Positions 8,376-16,106 of a stretch of DNA of 64,000 nt are shown here, in pieces. The notes under the pieces were generated by a model, which was given only the letters and a program-made list of their open reading frames with translations, was not told the origin of the DNA and made no database searches. Where the stretch lies: positions 2,480,001 through 2,544,000 of the forward strand of contig NZ_CP046973.1 in assembly GCF_009792235.1 (NCBI RefSeq), given 5' to 3'. Each line of letters begins with the position of its first letter. Within the stretch, counting starts at the first letter, position 1. The DNA is from Microcystis aeruginosa FD4. GTDB lineage: Bacteria; Cyanobacteriota; Cyanobacteriia; Cyanobacteriales; Microcystaceae. The translations under genes and the position numbers were made by a program.

Positions 8376-9191
8376 TCAGGTTTCAGTATCTATCCCTAAT
8401 TCCCGCAATCGTGCCGCTAGTTGTTCTGCTCGTTGTTTAGCCGCAGAAGCCTCTTGTTTAGCCGCAGAAGCCTCTTGTTTCGCCGCAGAAGCCTCTTGTT
8501 TCGCCGCAATTAACTCCTCATCGGCAAGGGGAATTAACTCTCCCTCCAGCGTCAACCAGCGCAACCATGGCCGCTCAATCCCCCGATAGGAACCTTGCCA
8601 CAAACCCAAGCTCAATTCCAGTGGAGGAATCGGTAAGCGTCCCCCCACTAAAGCGACGGGTTGGTAATAACCGCCTACCAGTTCAAACGCTTGCAGTTGG
8701 TTAGTATAGCGACTGAAAACCACATAGTAGGGAATCCGCAGAATCTGTTCATAAACTGTCCACTTAGTTGGCGGTTCCCCTGGTTGGCGTAGTTCTTCTC
8801 CTAAATCTTGATTTTCCGTACCTGGAGACAATAATTCCACCACAATCGTCGGAGAAACCCCTTCCTGCCAAATCACATAGCTTAAGCGCAGGTCATGGCC
8901 ATCGTAGAGGCGAGGAACACCAACCACCCCAAACCAATCGGGACGCTTGTACCATTGAGGGTGTCTGACATCGTAGTAAAGGTTGAGGTCAGCGGCGCTA
9001 AAAACTAGGTCTGGTTCCCAGTTGGGAGGCTGGAAAGTCAGCAGTAATAACTGAGGTTGTAATAGGTGAAATTCGTCAGGCAAACCGGGTTCAAGTGGAT
9101 TGTCGCTAGGTAAATCATACATCGTCGGCAAGGATTGCCGGGGGGAAAGGGGAGGGTCAGATTGGGGAATGGTGAAGCTAGGTGTAGTCAT
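8376..9191 (-). CDS. Uma2 family endonuclease (DUF820), complete copy
   Basis: This 271-residue DUF820 protein belongs to a different subfamily from the pair at 3.4-5 kb. It has a longer N-terminus (LPTMYDLPSDNPLEPGLPDE), the DRHPQWYKRPDW-type region (read here as DVRHPQWYKRPDW) and the acidic core PTIVVELLSPGTEN. The C-terminus is a coiled coil of SAAKQEA repeats ending in RAEQLAARLRELGI. Its first 142 codons recur almost perfectly as a truncated copy at 9914-10341. Confidence 0.85.
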   Translation of the reverse strand: MTTPSFTIPQSDPPLSPRQSLPTMYDLPSDNPLEPGLPDEFHLLQPQLLLLTFQPPNWEPDLVFSAADLNLYYDVRHPQWYKRPDWFGVVGVPRLYDGHDLRLSYVIWQEGVSPTIVVELLSPGTENQDLGEELRQPGEPPTKWTVYEQILRIPYYVVFSRYTNQLQAFELVGGYYQPVALVGGRLPIPPLELSLGLWQGSYRGIERPWLRWLTLEGELIPLADEELIAAKQEASAAKQEASAAKQEASAAKQRAEQLAARLRELGIDTET

Positions 9192-9217
9192 AATTTTATT
9201 TTAGAAAACGGGTTTCT
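8764..9217. repeat. Direct repeat flanking a toxin-antitoxin pair, copy 1
   Basis: About 454 bp covering the 5' half and upstream region of the Uma2 gene. It is repeated at 9914-10367 with only a handful of differences that I could spot. Confidence 0.85.
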
Positions 9218-9230
9218 GAAAGAAACCCGT
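9208..9230 (-). terminator. Hairpin terminator behind the toxin gene
   Basis: ACGGGTTTCT and AGAAACCCGT form a 10-bp stem with a 3-base loop, and on the minus strand TTTTCT follows. It sits between the toxin stop (9253) and the start of the next minus-strand gene (9191). Confidence 0.7.
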
Positions 9231-9252
9231 CTTTTGGGGAGCATCCTGCTCG

Positions 9253-9663
9253 CTAGGGTAATTTCTGAAACCCGGCTTGCAGGAAATGATTATCTAAGCT
9301 GAGAGCCGTGAAAATGCGGCGGTTTTCCATCACGATAAATGAGAGACAATCAGTCAGAGAGTAAGATTTATCTTGATATTTTTGAAAATATTGCCAACCT
9401 CGGTCGAACAAATCTCGGTCAATTTCTATTAATTCGATGTCGGGACTTTCCCGCAGCCGCTTCCCAATTTCAACCGCTTTACCGTGAAGGTTTCGACTGT
9501 TAAAAAAGGTGACAGTTTCATCAAAGACATAAGTGGTAGTCACCAAAAAGGGTTTAGACAGGGCGAGAGTAAGCCAGTTTTGTAGGACTTGCTCATGAGT
9601 ATCTTCATTTGCTATTTCTAGGGCAATGATATAGCTGGTATCGAGGAAATAGCTCTTGTTCAT
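9253..9663 (-). CDS. PIN-domain ribonuclease toxin (VapC-like)
   Basis: The 136-residue PIN-domain protein starts YFLDTSYIIALE, with the first catalytic aspartate (D8). It contains FDETVTF near residue 47 and ends its core with SLTDCLSFIVME (about residue 101), the usual third acidic motif. Such toxins cleave tRNA or rRNA when freed from their antitoxin. The start codon overlaps the antitoxin stop by 4 bp, the usual arrangement for translational coupling. A hairpin terminator follows the gene. Confidence 0.88.
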   Translation of the reverse strand: MNKSYFLDTSYIIALEIANEDTHEQVLQNWLTLALSKPFLVTTTYVFDETVTFFNSRNLHGKAVEIGKRLRESPDIELIEIDRDLFDRGWQYFQKYQDKSYSLTDCLSFIVMENRRIFTALSLDNHFLQAGFQKLP

Positions 9664-9869
9664 TGTCCGTAGAGGTAGCGGTCGTGGTGAATTGCCCCGT
9701 CTTTGACCTCACATTCGACCGGATTCTTGCCTAAATCCCAGATTGAGGTCTGGCGGGGGGCGGGGGTAATAATAATTTGACCTTCTTGTTGAATTAATTC
9801 GACTTCTTGGCTTTCGCCCAATAATTCTTTAGGAATTAGCAATCCTTCCTCTGTGACTTTTAATTTCAT
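9660..9869 (-). CDS. Antitoxin partner of the PIN toxin (VapB/AbrB-like)
   Basis: This 69-residue protein begins MKLKVTEEGLLIPKELLG, the swapped-hairpin start of AbrB/SpoVT-type DNA-binding antitoxins. It ends in a polar tail (AIHHDRYLYG) of the kind that docks in PIN toxins. It lies immediately upstream of the PIN gene with a 4-bp overlap. Autoregulation of the pair is expected from the family but not shown here. Confidence 0.82.
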   Translation of the reverse strand: MKLKVTEEGLLIPKELLGESQEVELIQQEGQIIITPAPRQTSIWDLGKNPVECEVKDGAIHHDRYLYGQ

Positions 9870-9913
9870 CCTGTTCTCCTTTTCGGGTTTGATAATAGCT
9901 TGATTTTGACATA

Positions 9914-10341
9914 TTAGTTGGCGGTTCCCCTGGTTGGCGTAGTTCTTCTCCTAAATCTTGATTTTCCGTACCTGGAGACAATAATTCCACCACAATCGTC
10001 GGAGAAACCCCTTCCTGCCAAATCACATAGCTTAAGCGCAGGTCATGGCCATCGTAGAGGCGAGGAACGCCAACCACCCCAAACCAATCGGGACGCTTGT
10101 ACCATTGAGGGTGTCTGACATCGTAGTAAAGGTTGAGGTCAGCGGCGCTAAAAACTAGGTCTGGTTTCCAGTTGGGAGGTTGGAAAGTCAGCAGTAATAA
10201 CTGAGGTTGTAATAGGTGAAATTCGTCAGGCAAACCGGGTTCAAGTGGATTGTCGCTAGGTAAATCATACATCGTCGGCAAGGATTGCCGGGGGGAAAGG
10301 GGAGGGTCAGATTGGGGAATGGTGAAGCTAGGTGTAGTCAT
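9914..10341 (-). pseudogene. Truncated Uma2 endonuclease (N-terminal 142 residues)
   Basis: The frame starts at ATG 10341 and matches the complete copy at 8376-9191 through GEPPT (residue 142). It then runs out of homology at about 9914 and reads non-homologous codons to a stop at 9829, overlapping the antitoxin gene. The catalytic core is present (VVELLSPG) but the C-terminal part is gone. It is probably a leftover of the duplication that placed the toxin-antitoxin pair between the two copies. Confidence 0.8.
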
Positions 10342-10367
10342 AATTTTATTTTAGAAAACGGGTTTCT
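9914..10367. repeat. Direct repeat flanking a toxin-antitoxin pair, copy 2
   Basis: Second copy of the 454-bp unit at 8764-9217. Homology ends at the palindromic ACGGGTTTCT hairpin; beyond its loop (GAA in one copy, TTC in the other) the flanks differ. Confidence 0.85.
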
Positions 10368-10380
10368 TTCAGAAACCCGT
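10358..10380. terminator. Symmetrical hairpin, probable bidirectional terminator
   Basis: ACGGGTTTCT-TTC-AGAAACCCGT is flanked by A-rich and T-rich tracts on both sides, upstream of the truncated Uma2 gene and of the SagB-like gene. Confidence 0.55.
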
Positions 10381-10443
10381 TTTCTAAATAGCGGTGGGAG
10401 TATGTCAAACTAAAAAGTAAAGCTTAGACAGCCTATCTTTATC

Positions 10444-11958
10444 ATGCCAGATCAGCCAATCTCGATCGCCGAATACTACCACGAGCGGACCAAATACGAC
10501 CCCCAGACGATCGCCTCAAAAAGTAAAGGTCTTGATTGGAGTCAACAACCCTATCCCTTCAAAGAATACAAAATCGGTCAGACTTTCGATCTCAAACCCT
10601 ACCTCTCCCGTCAAACAGTTCCCCAAAAAGGAGACTTTTGGCGACGTATATCGCGAATTTTGGGCTGTAGCTATGGTTTAACTGCCAAAATCGCCACTAT
10701 GGGTAGTCCCTTGTACCTACGTTCCGCACCCTCTGCTGGTGGATTATACCCCGCCGAGGTCTATCTGATCTCTCGTGGCACGGAATTCTTACCCGCCGGT
10801 CTCTACAGTTACCAAGGTCAAAGTCACTCGCTGCTTTTATTCTGGGAAAGTGATGTCTGGACTAACCTGCAATCTGCTTGTTTCTGGAATCCTGTTTTAG
10901 AAAATACCGATATCGCTGTAGTTACCAGTGCCATTTTTTATCGGTCCGCTTGGCGCTACGAAGATCGAGCTTATCGGCGTATTTTCCTCGATACAGGGCA
11001 TTTATTGGGCAATATTGAGCTATCAGCCTCGATTAATGACTATCGCGCCCATTTAATCGGTGGTTTTAACGATAGCCAGATGAATGAATTGCTTTATCTT
11101 GATTCCGAGAAAGAAAGTGTCATGACGGTGATTCCTTTGGCAGATCTGCTCAATATCCGGCAAAATCTCCCCCCTAGTACCACGGCACTCCCTTCGGCAA
11201 CCACGACTCTTTATGCCAAAATTCCCGAGGGAGAATTATTAAACTCTCTACACCGAGCCACTATCATAGCTACAGATGAGAAGATAGAAGCAAATATTAC
11301 CCCCTCTAATTGGGAAGATAAATATAATTTTCCTTTTTGTCTAAAAGTTTCGGTGACATCCCGTCCCGTCAATTGGGGGGAAGATTTAATCGATCTGGAA
11401 AGTACGATGCTTAAACGCAGATCTACCCGCGCTTATAGTGGTGCTAGTCTCAGTTTAGACGAATTGCGAGCGCTGCTGCATTTCACCTATCAACCCCAAG
11501 ATTATGCCGACCAAAATCTCGATCCCAATCCCGATTATTTTGATCTAGATTTATTGGAAACTTTTATCGCTGTTTCGGCAGTAACCGGATTAGAGGAAGG
11601 CTGTTATTATTATGCTCCTAAAGCTCAAGAATTGCGGCAGATTCGCTTTAAAAATTTCCGGCAAGAGTTACATTATCTCTGTTTAGGTCAGGATTTGGGA
11701 CGGGATGCGGCTGCTGTGGTTTTTCATACGGCGGATCTGTCAAAAGCAGTGGCTAAATATGGCGATCGAGTTTATCGTTATCTTCATGCAGATGCGGGTC
11801 ATTTGGGACAGAGATTAAATTTAGCCGCTATTCATCTGGGGTTAGGGGTTAGTGGTATCGGTGGTTTTTTTGATGATCAAGTTAATGAGGTGTTAGGAAT
11901 TCCCTGGGATGAAGCAGTTATCTATATCACTACTTTAGGCCGACCGAAGGTTTTTTAA
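10444..11958 (+). CDS. SagB/ThcOx-type dehydrogenase with two nitroreductase-fold domains
   Basis: This 504-residue flavoprotein is built of two nitroreductase-like halves. The N-terminal half has RSAPSAGGLYPAEVYL (about 95-110), a hallmark of SagB-type oxidases, and a dimer-interface-like region RIFLDTGHLLGNI. The C-terminal half has LKRRSTRAYSGASLSLDELR (about 323-342) and LHADAGHLGQRLNLAA, ending GIPWDEAVIYITTLGRP. SagB enzymes oxidise azolines to azoles in peptide natural products; stand-alone two-domain forms are common in cyanobacteria and of unknown substrate. No cyclodehydratase or precursor peptide is seen nearby. It is convergent with the dioxygenase gene of the next cassette, 94 bp apart. 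Confidence 0.85.
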   Translation: MPDQPISIAEYYHERTKYDPQTIASKSKGLDWSQQPYPFKEYKIGQTFDLKPYLSRQTVPQKGDFWRRISRILGCSYGLTAKIATMGSPLYLRSAPSAGGLYPAEVYLISRGTEFLPAGLYSYQGQSHSLLLFWESDVWTNLQSACFWNPVLENTDIAVVTSAIFYRSAWRYEDRAYRRIFLDTGHLLGNIELSASINDYRAHLIGGFNDSQMNELLYLDSEKESVMTVIPLADLLNIRQNLPPSTTALPSATTTLYAKIPEGELLNSLHRATIIATDEKIEANITPSNWEDKYNFPFCLKVSVTSRPVNWGEDLIDLESTMLKRRSTRAYSGASLSLDELRALLHFTYQPQDYADQNLDPNPDYFDLDLLETFIAVSAVTGLEEGCYYYAPKAQELRQIRFKNFRQELHYLCLGQDLGRDAAAVVFHTADLSKAVAKYGDRVYRYLHADAGHLGQRLNLAAIHLGLGVSGIGGFFDDQVNEVLGIPWDEAVIYITTLGRPKVF

Positions 11959-12052
11959 GGTGAGTTTGAAGCACTGAAGGGGTGAAAAGGAGGTTGAGGT
12001 CATAGGACTCTGTACCTTGACCGGTCCACTTTCTCGCCTGGACGTATTTTGT

Positions 12053-12970
12053 TTAAAGGTTAATCCAACTACGCACCATCTGTCGAGGTTTTCCTGAATT
12101 TTTAAAAGCGGTTCTATTGTGGCATAAAAAGCGATTATTAACGTAAAATACATCATCTTTTTTCATTTTGAAGCGGACTGTATTTTCCGGTTGTGAAAAA
12201 AAGTTGTCGATTATGTCAAGTGTTTTTGTGATAGCTTCCGGTTGCGCTATTTCTAGTTTGGAGTAAGCGACTTCAATCCAGTACCGCATATAACGAAAAA
12301 CCAGACCCCGAGAATCGGCTGAGAATAAGGGGAAATTATTCTTTTGAATAGCTTCTTGAGAATTAATCTCTCCCGGTGTAATCACATCCCGCGCCAAAGG
12401 TTCGTAAAGATAGGGAACTAACTGTGTGTGGTGTTGCCAGAAATATTGATACAAATTGGCGGCGTTTACTACCAGGGAATCTCCTCCCTCATCCGCGGCA
12501 GCAAGACACAGTAAGCCAACAATATCAGGGAAGTAGTTTTTGGCTGTACTATCGGTATGATAGCCAGTTTCTGCATTCGTCATCGAAACGGGTATAGCTT
12601 CTTTAGTGTAATCCATTCCTCGATCGATTACATCAAAAAAATAGCCATAGCGGTGGTTTAGCAGTCCAAAAACACGAGAAATAAAAGCATAAATTAATCG
12701 CATTTCCGTTTCTGTTAATTCCGGTTCTAATCGGAAAATAATTATTCCTGGTTCCTGGAGCAATTTCTCACGAAATGGTAGGAAAAAATCAAGATTTTTA
12801 TTGACTGTTTCCTGTCCTATTTCGTTGGGTTTTTCAAGCCATTTGTGATTGCTTCTTTTTAGTAAATCTGAGACTAATGATTCTGGTAAATTAAAAAATA
12901 GTTGAGAAGGATCAGGCAATTTTTTCCAAGTCAGTAATGAAATATTAGGATCAGAAATTGGTATAATCAT
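12053..12970 (-). CDS. TauD/TfdA-like (clavaminate synthase-like) 2OG-Fe(II) dioxygenase
   Basis: This 305-residue enzyme has the complete facial triad: TGYHTDST gives H138 and D140, and LCHNRTAF gives H284. Arginines at about 296 and 300 (RQMVRSW) suit 2-oxoglutarate binding. The GLLCLAAADEGGDSLVVNA block is typical of TauD/gamma-butyrobetaine hydroxylase relatives. It is the last gene of a three-gene minus-strand operon and overlaps the methyltransferase stop by 4 bp. In such cassettes these enzymes hydroxylate, desaturate or cyclise a small molecule; the substrate is unknown. Confidence 0.85.
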   Translation of the reverse strand: MIIPISDPNISLLTWKKLPDPSQLFFNLPESLVSDLLKRSNHKWLEKPNEIGQETVNKNLDFFLPFREKLLQEPGIIIFRLEPELTETEMRLIYAFISRVFGLLNHRYGYFFDVIDRGMDYTKEAIPVSMTNAETGYHTDSTAKNYFPDIVGLLCLAAADEGGDSLVVNAANLYQYFWQHHTQLVPYLYEPLARDVITPGEINSQEAIQKNNFPLFSADSRGLVFRYMRYWIEVAYSKLEIAQPEAITKTLDIIDNFFSQPENTVRFKMKKDDVFYVNNRFLCHNRTAFKNSGKPRQMVRSWINL

Positions 12971-13728
12971 TTTTGAATTTTGACAGCAACGTGAAGGGGA
13001 AGGTCAATAAGCGGAGTAAAAAATTCTGGGTCTAGTTCTAAATGTTCCTGATTAATTTTTAGTTCATAAACTTCTGGCATTTTTGTGAAGGCTGCTAAAC
13101 GAAGAGATGTGAAGTAATCTTCCATAGTTTTATGAACACATTGCACGGCGACGGCTTTTCTATCTCTACGCCAAATCTCACCGGGGAATAATTGATTGCG
13201 TCCAGAAAAATAGCCAGCTTTGGGTTGAAAATAAAAGGGAAACTTATCTTTTTTCAGAAAAGGTAAAGAGGGATGGGGGACGGCGAACAGAAAATATCCA
13301 CCGAATTTCAAAAGTTGATAGGCTTTCTGCATGGTGCTAATAGTTTCTGACACATTTAAGTAGTTGAACAAAAACATAGCCAGAACTAAATCGTATTGTT
13401 CGGACTCAGTGACCGCAAAATCACGAATATCACCAGTTTCATAAGAAACATTAGTAATCTGATACTCGTTTTTTTGAATCAAGGCCTGCTCGATCATTTG
13501 CGATGAAATATCAATCCCATGAACATATTGAGCGCCTCGGTTAATTAACTCTCTTCCTACATAACCTTCCCCACAGCCTAGATCTAATATATTCTTGTTG
13601 ACAATCGGTTCACATAAATCAATGACAAACGGACGCGCGGAGTAATCAGAAAGCAAAATCGGTTCTACTCGTTGCCAGTCTCCTGCACTTTCGTCGTAAA
13701 GTTTTTTGGTTTCTTGTGTTGCTTTCAT
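12967..13728 (-). CDS. Class I SAM-dependent methyltransferase
   Basis: This 253-residue protein has motif I NILDLGCGEGYVG (about 46-58), motif II HGIDIS, and motif III/IV in QYDLVLAMFLFNYL, the full SAM-binding Rossmann fold. The HPSLPF and FYFQPKAGYFSG region resembles small-molecule methyltransferases of the UbiE/Methyltransf_11 group. It lies 26 bp downstream of the diiron-cupin gene and overlaps the dioxygenase gene by 4 bp, so the three are almost certainly one transcript. The acceptor group is unknown. Confidence 0.87.
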   Translation of the reverse strand: MKATQETKKLYDESAGDWQRVEPILLSDYSARPFVIDLCEPIVNKNILDLGCGEGYVGRELINRGAQYVHGIDISSQMIEQALIQKNEYQITNVSYETGDIRDFAVTESEQYDLVLAMFLFNYLNVSETISTMQKAYQLLKFGGYFLFAVPHPSLPFLKKDKFPFYFQPKAGYFSGRNQLFPGEIWRRDRKAVAVQCVHKTMEDYFTSLRLAAFTKMPEVYELKINQEHLELDPEFFTPLIDLPLHVAVKIQK

Positions 13729-13754
13729 AGCTATCTAACGTGATAAAATTTGCA

Positions 13755-15266
13755 CTAATTTTGTTTTAGTCTAGCACTGTGTAAGTAATTACCCATGAAA
13801 CTTTTGCCAGTTAATCCGAAATCAGCTATCGCCAGAAAAATTAGCTCTTCTTCTCCTAAGTTCACAGATTGATGCACACACCAACGGGGAATAACAGCAA
13901 AAGTACCCGGTTCGACTTCGTTTTCGTATTGATCAACAATAACTTTTCCTTGACCCTGAAGAAATACAAATACGGTTTCATGTGCATGTCGGTGCATTTC
14001 ATTCGTTTTTCCTGGCTTGACTATAACTAGGCGTGCATCTAAAACTTCTAGAGCAAATGGCAAGCGAAATACGTTAAAATCAATATTGAGTTGATCAACC
14101 TTATTGTTGTATAAAGCTTCTAAGTTGCTGGCGCTGATTGTTGAAATAAGCTCCTTAGCTGCTTGCACATGAGTCAAGCTTTTTTGTTCATTAATTTTTT
14201 CGGTCAATGCTCCCAGTCGCACCGTTTGAAAATCATGATAAAGTTGTGAAGCAAGCCTTAATATTGTTTGAGAACATTTGCATTCACCAGATGGCTCTGT
14301 CAGCCAATTTAACAAGTTCAGAACTTCTTCCCTGTGCTTTTCCCTTTGCATCCCGTATAGCAAAAGTGAACTCAATCCAGGTAGTAGTTTTTCCACTGGA
14401 ACAGTAGATAAGTCTTCCGTCAATCCCCTACGCACGTCATTGATTTGAGGCAATAAAAGTTCCTGCTCCTGATTAGATAGCTTTTTGCTTTTAATCATTT
14501 TAGTGAACAGCGTAACAATCTTGAGTTGGTCGGATGATGTCAAAGATTTATCTAGCTCCAACGCACGTTCATACATATTGTCCCAGTAAGCAGCGCGTAG
14601 ATTTAAGGCTTTTAACATTCCTTTCCGTAATTCCAGAACAGCCTGTTCGCTTTCACTGGCTAATTCCTTAGCAATCTCAACTAAAGTCAAGCTGTGTTCA
14701 TCCTCCACTTCTGTATGTAAAGGAAAAAATACATATTGCTCTAAGGATAATGATGTATGTTTTTTGATCGCTTCAATAATGTGTTTGTAGATAAATTTAA
14801 CAACAGATTCAGTCCCTAAACCTATGGCTCCAATAGCTTCGATTGAACTTCCATTCTGGAGCAGCGACAAGAATGATTCACGCCAGATTTCTACTTCAAC
14901 ACAAGGCGTTTGCGTGCTATCTACTCCCATAGCTTCTTGAAAACGCTTGAATAACTGTGGGTGAGGGATTTCCTGTACCCACTCATCCTTAATACCTAAT
15001 TTACGGATTGCTTCCAGATATTGATCGTGTAGATGTCCGTTTTCTTCAGCTAAGTTCTTGAGCAGGTGATTTCGATGAGTGGGATTTTCTAGCTTTGATA
15101 TTACTGCTGTTAAATAACGGGAAAACCAGTCACTATAAGCTCCGTATTGACTGGCAAAGTCTGTCAGAACTTCATCAATATGTTGAAATTCTCCTTTTTC
15201 TAAAGCAAGTAAATACGGATGATTAATCGCTCGATGGCTTAGTGCTTCCTCGATTAAATTTTCCAT
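13755..15266 (-). CDS. Heme-oxygenase-like diiron (HDO-type) domain fused to a cupin
   Basis: This 503-residue fusion has an N-terminal 230 residues with an all-helical heme-oxygenase-like fold. Candidate metal ligands lie in AEENGHLHDQY (E74/E75, H78), GLGTESVVKF (E153) and PLHTEVEDEHSL (H184, D189, H191), as in diiron oxidases such as UndA, BesC or SznF. A helical middle (about 240-380) is not recognised. The C-terminal 110 residues are a cupin with HRHAHETVF (about 425) and PRWCVHQS (about 463). It heads the operon with the methyltransferase and dioxygenase. Activity is inferred; no relative with this exact architecture comes to mind. Confidence 0.75.
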   Translation of the reverse strand: MENLIEEALSHRAINHPYLLALEKGEFQHIDEVLTDFASQYGAYSDWFSRYLTAVISKLENPTHRNHLLKNLAEENGHLHDQYLEAIRKLGIKDEWVQEIPHPQLFKRFQEAMGVDSTQTPCVEVEIWRESFLSLLQNGSSIEAIGAIGLGTESVVKFIYKHIIEAIKKHTSLSLEQYVFFPLHTEVEDEHSLTLVEIAKELASESEQAVLELRKGMLKALNLRAAYWDNMYERALELDKSLTSSDQLKIVTLFTKMIKSKKLSNQEQELLLPQINDVRRGLTEDLSTVPVEKLLPGLSSLLLYGMQREKHREEVLNLLNWLTEPSGECKCSQTILRLASQLYHDFQTVRLGALTEKINEQKSLTHVQAAKELISTISASNLEALYNNKVDQLNIDFNVFRLPFALEVLDARLVIVKPGKTNEMHRHAHETVFVFLQGQGKVIVDQYENEVEPGTFAVIPRWCVHQSVNLGEEELIFLAIADFGLTGKSFMGNYLHSARLKQN

Positions 15267-15460
15267 TTTTTCTTATTCCCCGATAGCCCCTCCTCTTTAA
15301 ATACTATCACAAAGTTGGTCAATTGTCGATAGCGTTTGAGATGCGCTCACCCTGGGTTAAATATAGCCAGCTGACAGTTTTCTGTCGGGTTATCCCAGAA
15401 GGAGTAAGAATAAACCACAAAGGCACAAAGAACACAGAGAGGAGGATAGAGCGTTCTTGT

Positions 15461-15859
15461 TTAAGATTCTCTGAGATTTTCCCTCTCTAATTCGATTAAA
15501 TTATCGATTTTCTTTAGCTTGGCATCCCCAGCAAGATAACCGATCCCGCGATGTAAATGTAAGCGAAATTGTTGAGTTAGAGTTTCTTTATCGGTTCCTA
15601 ATCCGTCCTGATGACAACGTTGTTTGAGGGCAATTAAGAAAATATCGGCCATTTCTCCCCCGAATACTTTCCAAGATAATTCTACATTGCTATCGGCAGG
15701 AATGGGAACGGGAGAGGGGAGACTCGGTTCAGCAAGGGAACGACAAAAAGCCCAACGACAGAGGATATTCCATTGGTCAATTTTGGTGTAGCGTTTTAAT
15801 TTTATTAGGCTATCTTTGGCGGTTTGAGATAGTCGAAAACGTTCGATCGGTGATTCCAT
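15461..15859 (-). CDS. dndE: DNA sulfur modification protein DndE
   Basis: This 132-residue basic protein matches the DndE/DUF1832 family: IERFRLSQTAKDSLIKLKR, then QWNILCRWAFCRSL, ending LHLHRGIGYLAGD. DndE binds nicked DNA within the phosphorothioation complex. It lies 40 bp downstream of a small gene that follows dndD, which supports a common transcript. dndA, dndB and dndC are not in the window. Confidence 0.85.
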   Translation of the reverse strand: MESPIERFRLSQTAKDSLIKLKRYTKIDQWNILCRWAFCRSLAEPSLPSPVPIPADSNVELSWKVFGGEMADIFLIALKQRCHQDGLGTDKETLTQQFRLHLHRGIGYLAGDAKLKKIDNLIELERENLRES

Positions 15860-15899
15860 AATCTATAATTATACCTCGCTCTGAACGATGAGAAAATAG

Positions 15900-16106
15900 T
15901 TAGTTATTCTCAATTCTGTTTAATAGGAGAGTGGAAAGTGGGGAGTTTTTTTCAGTGATCGGTAAACAGTGAACTGATAACTGATTCAAGTCTGGATCAA
16001 ACCCATCGGCTGCCGCTAAACTATTTTTTAAGTTCTCGTAGGGGTGACTGGTTGATTGGTGTTGAATTAATTGGGCGAGGATTTTTTGGGAATTTATCTC
16101 AGTCAT
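15900..16106 (-). CDS. Small protein between dndD and dndE, C-terminus rewritten by a repeat
   Basis: This 68-codon frame starts 8 bp inside the end of dndD. The first 38 residues (TEINSQKILAQLIQHQST and onward) look like normal coding sequence. The rest is encoded by a heptamer repeat array at 15945-15988 (GTAAACA, GTGAACTGA units), so the original C-terminus seems to have been lost. I do not recognise the family. Position suggests a former accessory gene of the dnd operon. Confidence 0.45.
   Translation of the reverse strand: MTEINSQKILAQLIQHQSTSHPYENLKNSLAAADGFDPDLNQLSVHCLPITEKNSPLSTLLLNRIENN
15945..15988. repeat. Heptamer repeat array
   Basis: Degenerate GTGATCGGTAAACAGTGAAC-type units inside the 3' part of the small gene between dndD and dndE. 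Confidence 0.65.

Noticed and set aside
9829..9913. Functional C-terminus of the truncated Uma2 protein
   Set aside because: These codons overlap the antitoxin gene and its upstream region and show no homology to the complete Uma2 copy.
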